NCBI RefSeq assembly: GCF_934190775.1
Contig: NZ_CAKPTG010000017.1
Coordinates: forward strand, 1 to 58,290
Length of the DNA: 58,290 bases
Source of the DNA: an uncultured Phascolarctobacterium sp.
Lineage (GTDB): Bacteria; Bacillota; Negativicutes; Acidaminococcales; Acidaminococcaceae
Reading direction: 5' to 3'
The notes under the pieces are model-generated. The model did not search any database. It had not been told where the DNA came from and saw only the letters and a program-made list of their open reading frames with translations. Numbering within the stretch: position 1 is the first letter of the stretch; every line of letters starts with the position of its first letter. The position numbers and the translations under genes were made by a program. This document shows, one piece after another, positions 51,183 to 58,290 of this stretch.

Positions 51183-52784
51183 TTATAAAATCTGCTTGTG
51201 TTCTAATTCCTTAGCCTCATCCCAAAATTTATCCAGCTCAGCTAAAGTGAAGTCCTGCCAGCCTTTACCGCTGTCCTCCACCTGTTTTTCTACGTAATTG
51301 AAACGGGCAGCAAAGCGGTTATTGGTGCCGTCTAAAGCTACTTCAGGCTCAATACCGTAATGACGCGCGTAATTTACCACAGCAAAAAGCACATCGCCCA
51401 GCTCGCTCTCAGCAGCGGCCTTGTCGCCTGCCAGTAATGCTTCCTGCAGCTCACCCAGCTCCTCCTGTACTTTGGCCCATACAGATGCACTATCAGGCCA
51501 GTCAAAGCCAACCTTCGCAGCCTTGCTTTGCAGCTTGTAGGCACGCAGCAGCGCCGGCAGTCCTTGCGTTACGCCGTCCAAAACATGCTTGCGCTCCTGT
51601 TTTTCCTGCTTTTTGATAGCCTCCCAATTCACCAACACGTCATCGCTGTTGTCGACATGGGTATCACCGAAAACATGCGGATGCCGGCGGATCAGCTTAT
51701 CTACAACCTCGTCAATAACATCCTGCAAGTCAAAGCGGCCTGCTTCCTGTGCCATACGTGCATGGAAGACAACCTGCATGAGCACGTCGCCCAGCTCCTC
51801 ACGCATGCCTGCAACATCGTCAGCATCTACAGCCTCCAGATATTCGTAAACCTCTTCAATCATGTTGCTGCGGATAGATTTATGCGTCTGCTCTCTGTCC
51901 CAGGGGCAGCCACCAGGCTCGCGCAGGGTGCGCATAACCTCGGCCAACGGCTGGATGTCAAAATCATCAAAGCCTGCTTCCGGCAAAAAGTCTTCTGCAT
52001 AGCCTTCTTCTTCGCCTTCGTCAGCAAAATCGTCTTCATCTTCGCCAAAAGTGATAATGCCGGGAACGTCTTCCGCAGCGTCAACCTTTTCAAATACAGT
52101 ATCCTCTGCTCCCTCAGCCAGCGGCGGAACATAAGCGCTCGTGAGATGGTCGATATTAGGCTGTCTGTCCAGCTCGTACAGCTTAATCGGACGGCATTCC
52201 TCATCAGGCAGGCCCAGATTGCGCAGGAAATAAATTTCATACTCATCAGGCAGTACATCCATCAGCGCAATTTTCAAATCGCTGGCTACCATCTGGCTGT
52301 AAACCTGGGTAATCATCAACGGATGCTGACCGGCACCGGCAATTTCTGCAAAATCCTGCGCATCAATGATCTGCAGGCCGGCAATCGGGTCAATGCCCAG
52401 CTCAACATAAGCCAAATCCAAGAAGCTCATAGACGGCTTGATTACCAGCTTTACGCCCTGTGCCTTGGCAGCAGTGCGCATTAAAACAACAGTTTTTTCT
52501 GCAACCAGCGGGCTGCCCGGTACAGCGTAAACAACATCGCCGTTCTGTGCTGCTGCCAGCACGCGTTCTACGACGCTGTTATAAACCTCCTCAAAGGAAG
52601 CAGCCTTTTCGTATAAATCGTCACATGAGGTAAATTTTACATTTTGCTTTTCCAGCTCGGCAACGGTAGGATGCACTGCTGTACGCAGGATAACCTGAGC
52701 GCAGTTTTGCAGAAGTCCCATTGTCTCCAACGAAAGATGTCCCACAGCACCGGGGCCTAAGCCGACAATTGTAATTGTTCCCAT
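51183..52784 (-). CDS. mazG: MazG with N-terminal tetrapyrrole-methylase-like domain (YabN type)
   Basis: A 533-residue fusion. Residues 1-220 are a SAM-dependent tetrapyrrole methylase-like domain (ITIVGLGPGAVGHLSLE, YAVPGSPLVAEKT); an acidic linker (about 220-275) leads to a MazG NTP pyrophosphohydrolase with WDREQTHKSIRSNMIEEVYEYLEAVD and EELGDVLMQVVFHARMA (EExxE/ExxD metal sites) plus a second partial MazG-like repeat (EELGELQEALL, ESELGDVLFAVVNYARH). It cleaves NTPs to NMP and pyrophosphate. Same fusion as Bacillus YabN. Confidence 0.93.
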   Translation of the reverse strand: MGTITIVGLGPGAVGHLSLETMGLLQNCAQVILRTAVHPTVAELEKQNVKFTSCDDLYEKAASFEEVYNSVVERVLAAAQNGDVVYAVPGSPLVAEKTVVLMRTAAKAQGVKLVIKPSMSFLDLAYVELGIDPIAGLQIIDAQDFAEIAGAGQHPLMITQVYSQMVASDLKIALMDVLPDEYEIYFLRNLGLPDEECRPIKLYELDRQPNIDHLTSAYVPPLAEGAEDTVFEKVDAAEDVPGIITFGEDEDDFADEGEEEGYAEDFLPEAGFDDFDIQPLAEVMRTLREPGGCPWDREQTHKSIRSNMIEEVYEYLEAVDADDVAGMREELGDVLMQVVFHARMAQEAGRFDLQDVIDEVVDKLIRRHPHVFGDTHVDNSDDVLVNWEAIKKQEKQERKHVLDGVTQGLPALLRAYKLQSKAAKVGFDWPDSASVWAKVQEELGELQEALLAGDKAAAESELGDVLFAVVNYARHYGIEPEVALDGTNNRFAARFNYVEKQVEDSGKGWQDFTLAELDKFWDEAKELEHKQIL

Positions 52785-52807
52785 GATAGTACGCCTTCTT
52801 TCTTTAA

Positions 52808-54370
52808 TTATTTAAAAAATCGTTTTACTACCGGCAGCTGACGCAGCTCCTGTCTGTTCAGCACGCCTAAAAGCGGCAGCAATATGATATAGCATATCCC
52901 GGCAGCCAGCATGGCACCGATTGTTGCCAACGCAGGCGATGCACCGCTAAGCAGCGCATGTACCTCTACAGCAGCAACGCCCATCACAGCAGATGCGATG
53001 ATGATTTTACCAATGCTCAGCCAGGAAAAGCTTATGCGGAAGTGATACAGCGCAATAATATTCAAAAGCGCTGTCACGCCAAAGTTTATGTTCGTTGCCC
53101 ACGCTGCACCTGCAATGCCATATTCCGCATTCGTCAGCTGGCAGACAGCAATCAGCTTCGCTGCTATGCCAATGAGCATATTCACCATCGGCAGATTGGT
53201 ATGTCCCACTCCCTGCAGCACACCAGTTGTAACCTGCTGCAGGCCTAAAAGACAGATAGCAGGCGCCGAATGCATAATAGCAACGCCGGCCTTTGCCGTA
53301 CCATACAGCAGTTGGCTGATAGGCTCCGCCAGTACCCACATACCTACGGAAGCAGGCACTGTTATCAGGCAGCACAGCTTCATCGCTGTTGCTGCCTTCT
53401 GCTCAATAAGCTGCCATTTGTTTAAAGCAAAGGCTTCAGAAACAGCAGGCACAAGGCTTGTTGCCAGCGACATCGTCGGTATCGTCGCCATCAGCAGCAA
53501 TGGCTGTGCCATGCCTGCCAGGTAACCAAACTGCGCCGTCGCCTGCGCTACGCCAAAGCCGCTGTCAATCAAGCGACCGGGTACCAATAGCACGTCAATG
53601 CTGCTGGTAACAGGCACGAGGATATTAGCGCAGGATACAGGCAGCGCCAACAGCAGCAGGCGCTTTATCAGCGCGCTGCTGCGCACAAGCTCGCTAGCAG
53701 GTGTCTGCAGCTTGCCTGCATCTGCCTGCCATTGCTTGCGGTAGTAGCGGTAAAAGCAGCCCATTACTACCAGTCCTGTAAGGCTGCCCGGCACAGCGCC
53801 GAAGGCGGCGCCGGCAGCCGCGTATTCCAGGCCATACGGCAGCAGCACATAAGCCAAAACCACCATCGTCACTACGCGGATAAGCTGCTCCACAATCTGT
53901 GATACAGCAGGTGGCGTCATCAGCTGATGCCCCTGAAAATAACCACGGAAGCTGGCTAAAATAGTCGCAAAGAATATTGCCGGTGTCAGCGCGATAAGCG
54001 AATAGTAGGCACGCGCATCAGTAATCACGCCCGCCTCCACCAGCCAGCCTGCCGCCAGCACCAGGCACAGCGCCAGCACCGCACCCACGCAGGCCATCAG
54101 GCGCAGCGAAACGCGAAACACCTGACGCACATTAGCATAATCCTTCTGCGCCAGAAAGCCAGCAACAATAATAGAAATTGCCACCGGAATGCCGGCAGCA
54201 GAAATCGCCAGCAGCAAAAGGTATACGGGATAGGCCATCTGGTAAAGACCTATACCTTCGCCGCCCAGCAGACGTGAAAGCAGGATACGGTTCACCGAGC
54301 CGATAACCTTCACCATCAAACCTGCCAGCGTCAAAATCATCGCTCCACGCAAAAATTTGTCACTGCTCAT
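52808..54370 (-). CDS. SpoVB/PST-type flippase (MATE/MOP superfamily)
   Basis: A 520-residue protein with 13-14 membrane segments. FLRGAMILTLAGLMVKVIGS and LLGGEGIGLYQMAYPVYLLLLAISAAGIPVAIS are typical of the SpoVB/YabM branch of polysaccharide and lipid II flippases. YabM occupies the same slot in Bacillus, between mfd and mazG. It may flip an undecaprenyl-linked precursor; the assay-level substrate is unknown. Not evidence for sporulation on its own. Confidence 0.9.
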   Translation of the reverse strand: MSSDKFLRGAMILTLAGLMVKVIGSVNRILLSRLLGGEGIGLYQMAYPVYLLLLAISAAGIPVAISIIVAGFLAQKDYANVRQVFRVSLRLMACVGAVLALCLVLAAGWLVEAGVITDARAYYSLIALTPAIFFATILASFRGYFQGHQLMTPPAVSQIVEQLIRVVTMVVLAYVLLPYGLEYAAAGAAFGAVPGSLTGLVVMGCFYRYYRKQWQADAGKLQTPASELVRSSALIKRLLLLALPVSCANILVPVTSSIDVLLVPGRLIDSGFGVAQATAQFGYLAGMAQPLLLMATIPTMSLATSLVPAVSEAFALNKWQLIEQKAATAMKLCCLITVPASVGMWVLAEPISQLLYGTAKAGVAIMHSAPAICLLGLQQVTTGVLQGVGHTNLPMVNMLIGIAAKLIAVCQLTNAEYGIAGAAWATNINFGVTALLNIIALYHFRISFSWLSIGKIIIASAVMGVAAVEVHALLSGASPALATIGAMLAAGICYIILLPLLGVLNRQELRQLPVVKRFFK

Positions 54371-54391
54371 TTCCTGCTTTCACCTCCTCAC

Positions 54392-54412
54392 ATCAATTAT
54401 CAACTATCAATT
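54392..54412. repeat. Three heptamers ATCAA(T/C)T at the mfd stop
   Basis: ATCAATT, ATCAACT, ATCAATT lie in tandem at 54392-54412 and include the mfd stop codon (54409-54407). They resemble the heptamers at 29245-29328 (GTTATCA, ATTGTCA). Confidence 0.6.
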
Positions 54413-57400
54413 TTCCAATACAAGTTTAGGCAAGGTCTGCTCCAACCAGGCCAGTGGTTCCTTCTTTGTCGCCCCTATTCTGTACGTCAGCTGCTGCTCC
54501 TGCCCGTTTTTCAAAGCCATCGTCTTCGGATGCTCCATCAGCAGCTTCAGAACAGCCTCCGGATTTACCTGCGCCTTCTCACTAAACGTCAGACGAATAA
54601 CACCCTGACGCACATTTACGCCACGAATTTTCAGCACGCGGCACAAGCCCTTAAGCGCTGCCAAACGCCAAAGCATTTCCACCTCCGGCGGCGGATTGCC
54701 GAAGCGGTCAATAACTTCATCAAGCAAATCATCGCGCTGCGAATATTCCAGCTCGCTGAAGCGACGATACAGCTCCATTTTATAGCGCGGATCAGAAATA
54801 TAGCTGTCCGGAATATAGGCCTCTGCCTGAATTTCCAGTACCGGCTCCGGCTCCGGCTCAGCTGTCCTGCCATTTTTCAAGCGCTCGATTGTTTTTTCCA
54901 GCATCTCGCAATAAGCTGCGAAGCCAATACCGGTAATGTGACCATGCTGCTGCGGACCAAGCAGATTACCGGCGCCACGGATTTCCAGGTCACGCATAGC
55001 AATCTTGAAGCCAGCGCCAAGCTCCGTAAAATCACGGATTGCCTGCAAACGCTTTTCAGCAATTTCACTCAGCGCCTTATTCGGCTGATAAACAAAATAA
55101 GCATAAGCCAGACGCGAGCTGCGTCCTACGCGGCCACGCATCTGATACAGCTGCGAAAGGCCAAAGTTATCAGCACCGTCAATAATTATCGTATTGGCCA
55201 AGGATACATCCAGGCCATTTTCCACAATAGTAGTGCACAAAAGCACATCACAGCTGCCTTCGTAGAAGGAAAGCATAGCATCCTCCAAGGCGTCCTCATT
55301 CATCTGTCCATGTGCTATTTTAATGCTGATGCCCGGCACAAGACGACGCAGCTTGACAGACAGCGATTCAAGAGCACTTACGCGGTTACTGATATAGTAA
55401 ATCCTGCCGCCGCGGCGCAGCTCACGCTCCAGTGCCTCCCTAATCATGCCGTCATTATATTCGCTGACATACGTTTCCACCGGCAGACGGTCTTCCGGCG
55501 GTGATTCAATAACGCTCATATCACGGCCGTTGACCAGCGCCATGTGCAGGGTACGCGGGATAGGCGTTGCTGACAGCGACAGAACATCGATGCCAAGATG
55601 CCATTTTTTTATTTTTTCTTTTTGAGCAACACCGAAGCGCTGCTCCTCATCAATAATCAACAGCCCTAAGCTGGGGAAATTCACATCAGGCTGCAGCAGA
55701 CGGTGCGTACCGATAAGAATATCAACCTTACCGTCAGCAAGATCCTGCAAAACAGTGCGCTGCTCCTTCGGCGTACAAAAACGGTTCAGCAAACGAACCT
55801 CCACACCGAAATTGCGCACGCGCTCCTTGAACGTAATATAATGCTGCTGTGCCAGCACAGTTGTCGGCGCCAGCACCGCCACCTGCTTGCCATCAAGCAC
55901 AGCCTTAAAGGCAGCACGCAATGCCACCTCAGTTTTACCGTAGCCTACATCACCGCACAGCAGACGTTCCATAGGCTGTGGCTTTTCCATATCAGCCTTA
56001 ATTTCTGCAATAGCCTTCAGCTGGTCAGGCGTTTCCTCATAGGGAAACGCTGCTTCAAAATCCTTTTGCAACTGACAGTCTGGCGAAAAAGCGTGGCCAG
56101 GCATAATTTGACGCTGAGCGTACAAACGCAACAGCTCCTCAGCCAGCTCTGTAATCGCCTTCGCCGCCTTAGCTGTAGTACGCTTCCAATCTGTACCGCC
56201 CATTTTGGAAAGACGCGGTACACTGCCTTCACTGCCGACATATTTATGCAGCATGCCAACCTGCTCTACGGGAACATACAGCTTATCATCACCAGCATAG
56301 GCCAAAAGCAGATAATCACGGTGGATGCCATTGAGGACAACGTTTTCTACGCCTATATAACGACCGATGCCATGTACCTTATGAACAACATAATCGCCAG
56401 CCTTAATATCTGAAAAATATTGCAGCTGCTGCCCCTGGTTTTTGGTATGCAGACGTTTGCGCTTCTGCATACCGAAAATATCATTCTCCGTCAGCAGTAG
56501 CCATTCTTCATCCCAAAAACGGAAGCCATGGTCCAAATCACCATAAGTAACATTTACTACTCCCGGCTCAAAGCTCTTTTGGGCAAAATGCCCCTTCAGT
56601 CCATAGTTGTGCAGATTATCAGCAAAGCCGCGGGCCTTAACGCTGCTGGAAAGCATAATAAGTGGCGTAAGTCCCTCAGCCAGCCAGCTCTGCAAATCCT
56701 CTACCAACAAATTAGTATTTTTATTATATGGAGCTACTGCACGCACAGGTATATTCAACGCCGGCAGCTGCTGCAAATAGCTGTGTCCCAACGCCGATAC
56801 CAGCATCACTCCATTAACAGCCAGTTGTTCTATGACCTCCTGCTTGCCAAAAAGCTCGGCAGAATGCAGCTTATTTTCCTTATCCAGCTTTTCCAGCATG
56901 CTGAAAACATGCACCGGCTCGTCAACAACTACCAGCGTATCAGCAGCACAGTATTCAAAAATATCAGCATCATAGCTGAAGCTTTCATCCACCTTCAGCG
57001 GTGCAACCTTAACGCTGCTGAGAGTCTGCAGGCTACGCTGAGTGTCAACATCAAAGCTGCGCATAGCGTCAAGCTCATTGTCAAACCATTCGATGCGTAT
57101 AGGTGCGCTGGCGTTAATGGGATATACGTCCAGAATATCGCCACGCAAGCAGAACTGTCCCAAGGCATCAACCTGCTCCGTACGCTCATAACCCAAATCC
57201 AGCAACGCAGCTGCTACCGCGCGTTGCTCATACACCTCGCCTACAGCAAGCTGCAGAGCCTTACCGGACATACCGCTCGGACGCAGCTGCTTTTGCTGCA
57301 GCGCCTCTGCTGTAATAAAGACAATACCGCGCTCCTCGCCGCTCAAAAAGCGTAGTGCGGCCGCACGACCTGCCTGCAGCTCCAGGCTCTGCGTATCAGC

Positions 57401-57679
57401 CTGCACACGCGGTAAGCTTACAGGATAAAGCTCCTGCATCGGCAAATCAGGATACAGATAGTTCAGCTCGCGCCTGTAGGCACGGATTTCTTCGCGTGAT
57501 GCAGTAATAAAGGCCAGGCTTCCCTTGCTGCCTACAAGCTTGTCGATGGCAGCAAAAAAGACCGGCTTGCTGCTTCCAGCCAACCCGGTTAAAATATAGG
57601 CCTGTTTTTTCTTTTGATATTCGGCAGCCTGCTGTACTTCCTTAACAGCAGCAACCTTATTGACTAATAAATTTTCCAT
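54407..57679 (-). CDS. mfd: Transcription-repair coupling factor
   Basis: A 1090-residue SF2 translocase that removes stalled RNA polymerase and recruits UvrA. It has a degenerate UvrB-like N-terminal region (with YDADIFEYCAAD), the RNAP-interacting domain (GDYVVHKVHGIGRYIGVE), the helicase motor (GDVGYGKTEVALRAAFKAV, IDEEQRFGVAQKEK, YQMRGRVGRSSR) and a TRCF C-terminal domain. Start at MENLLVN is chosen; the SD is weak. Full length for the family. Confidence 0.95.
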   Translation of the reverse strand: MENLLVNKVAAVKEVQQAAEYQKKKQAYILTGLAGSSKPVFFAAIDKLVGSKGSLAFITASREEIRAYRRELNYLYPDLPMQELYPVSLPRVQADTQSLELQAGRAAALRFLSGEERGIVFITAEALQQKQLRPSGMSGKALQLAVGEVYEQRAVAAALLDLGYERTEQVDALGQFCLRGDILDVYPINASAPIRIEWFDNELDAMRSFDVDTQRSLQTLSSVKVAPLKVDESFSYDADIFEYCAADTLVVVDEPVHVFSMLEKLDKENKLHSAELFGKQEVIEQLAVNGVMLVSALGHSYLQQLPALNIPVRAVAPYNKNTNLLVEDLQSWLAEGLTPLIMLSSSVKARGFADNLHNYGLKGHFAQKSFEPGVVNVTYGDLDHGFRFWDEEWLLLTENDIFGMQKRKRLHTKNQGQQLQYFSDIKAGDYVVHKVHGIGRYIGVENVVLNGIHRDYLLLAYAGDDKLYVPVEQVGMLHKYVGSEGSVPRLSKMGGTDWKRTTAKAAKAITELAEELLRLYAQRQIMPGHAFSPDCQLQKDFEAAFPYEETPDQLKAIAEIKADMEKPQPMERLLCGDVGYGKTEVALRAAFKAVLDGKQVAVLAPTTVLAQQHYITFKERVRNFGVEVRLLNRFCTPKEQRTVLQDLADGKVDILIGTHRLLQPDVNFPSLGLLIIDEEQRFGVAQKEKIKKWHLGIDVLSLSATPIPRTLHMALVNGRDMSVIESPPEDRLPVETYVSEYNDGMIREALERELRRGGRIYYISNRVSALESLSVKLRRLVPGISIKIAHGQMNEDALEDAMLSFYEGSCDVLLCTTIVENGLDVSLANTIIIDGADNFGLSQLYQMRGRVGRSSRLAYAYFVYQPNKALSEIAEKRLQAIRDFTELGAGFKIAMRDLEIRGAGNLLGPQQHGHITGIGFAAYCEMLEKTIERLKNGRTAEPEPEPVLEIQAEAYIPDSYISDPRYKMELYRRFSELEYSQRDDLLDEVIDRFGNPPPEVEMLWRLAALKGLCRVLKIRGVNVRQGVIRLTFSEKAQVNPEAVLKLLMEHPKTMALKNGQEQQLTYRIGATKKEPLAWLEQTLPKLVLEN

Positions 57680-57700
57680 AGGCAATCTAATTGATAAATA

Positions 57701-57724
57701 GGGCTGTTACAAACGTAACAGCCC
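57701..57724 (-). terminator. Stem-loop between glpX and mfd
   Basis: GGGCTGTTAC pairs perfectly with GTAACAGCCC around AAAC. Only a TATTTAT tail follows on the minus strand, so it is a weak terminator or attenuator. Confidence 0.55.
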
Positions 57725-57741
57725 TATAACCGGTTTTAAAA

Positions 57742-58290
57742 TTAAAGCTTAACAGCAAGCACCTTGCGGTCCAGGCTGTGAATAGCATCAACAAAACGTA
57801 CAGTGCCGGTTTTGTAACGGGCAGAAATAGTATGGGTACGTACACCATCGCCGAAGTAACGCAGACCGTTCAGCATGTTGCAGTTGGTAATAGCGGTAGC
57901 AGTAAACATGCAGTCATCGCCTTTTACCAGGTCATCCAGAGTCAGCACCTTATTAACATCGGTGATACCCATTTTCAGGCAACGTTGAGCTTGAGCTTCG
58001 TCTTCAGGAACCAGGCGTGCTTGCATATCGCCGCCCAAACATTTAACAGCAGCAGCACCCAGAACGCCTTCCGGAGCGCCACCCTTACCAACGTACATAT
58101 GCACGCCGCTGCCTTCGATACAGCATTCAACAATCGGGTTAACGTCGCCGTCAGTAATCAGGGAGATACGTGCGCCAGCCTTGCGGATTTCGTCCATCAG
58201 GCCATAATGACGCTCGCGGTCCAGCAGAACTACGTTCAGGTCGCTTACTTTACGGTCCATAGCCTTAGCAACGCGTGCCAGGTTTTCGCT
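57742..58290 (-). CDS. glpX: Fructose-1,6-bisphosphatase class II, C-terminal part (cut by window edge)
   Basis: The visible 182 residues are the C-terminal half of GlpX (about 320-335 total): SENLARVAKAMDRKVSDLNV, VVLLDRERHYGLMDEIRKAGARI, the GDVNPIVECC segment, the MYVGKGGAPEGVLGAAAVKCLGGDM block, and FTATAITNCNMLNGL. It hydrolyses fructose 1,6-bisphosphate in gluconeogenesis, as needed by a cell growing on dicarboxylates. The start lies beyond 58290. Confidence 0.93.
   Translation of the reverse strand, partial: SENLARVAKAMDRKVSDLNVVLLDRERHYGLMDEIRKAGARISLITDGDVNPIVECCIEGSGVHMYVGKGGAPEGVLGAAAVKCLGGDMQARLVPEDEAQAQRCLKMGITDVNKVLTLDDLVKGDDCMFTATAITNCNMLNGLRYFGDGVRTHTISARYKTGTVRFVDAIHSLDRKVLAVKL

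Overview
The window reads as core chromosome of a diderm Firmicute of the class Negativicutes, most likely the Acidaminococcaceae (Phascolarctobacterium-like). This placement is inferred from three things: an OmpM-type porin with a signal peptide and S-layer-homology (SLH) domain at the left edge, gene orders known from Bacillus and Clostridium, and a DASS dicarboxylate transporter. The genus was not tested by any search. Most genes lie on the minus strand. The window holds 54 credible protein genes (two cut by the window edges), one tRNA and two candidate small RNAs.

Left part (1-10.6 kb): the ompM start, a 680-base gap with a repeat array and a candidate sRNA, a DUF554 membrane protein, a secreted DUF3298-like protein, and then a minus-strand run rpmE - DUF1385 - prfA - prmC - sua5 - rpiB - DUF436 - glyA - upp - dCMP deaminase. 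This matches the prfA-to-upp neighbourhood of Bacillus. It links translation termination, tRNA t6A synthesis, one-carbon supply and pyrimidine salvage.

10.7-22.5 kb: a DUF815 ATPase, adenine deaminase with an NCS2 purine permease, and methionine aminopeptidase, all on the minus strand. Plus-strand islands follow: dedA, threonine aldolase, a HAD phosphatase and a metallophosphoesterase. An AlaX editing protein and an orphan AAA/DUF4143 ATPase are on the minus strand. A second candidate sRNA lies at 18.23-18.35 kb.

22.6-30 kb: the purine operon purE-purF-purM-purN-purH(N-domain only)-purD, followed by guaB. It has a consensus promoter and a PurBox-like site.

30-45 kb: clpB, lrgAB, the methionine/folate set metF - MetH reactivation protein - metH (split), tRNA-Ser(CGA), tadA with an ABC-F protein, an APC permease, and a DASS transporter divergent from its probable LysR regulator.

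45-58.3 kb: glpX (partial) - mfd - SpoVB-like flippase - mazG - hup - ftsB/divIC - S1-domain protein - tilS - hpt - ftsH. This is the Bacillus mfd-to-ftsH cluster without its sporulation genes.

The least ordinary signals are intergenic: two promoter-plus-terminator units of about 115-120 nt with no reading frame, a 32-bp-period palindrome array, a perfect inverted pair of DnaA boxes before glyA beside roughly 105-bp degenerate repeats, and a symmetric pair of overlapping promoters between the DASS and LysR genes.
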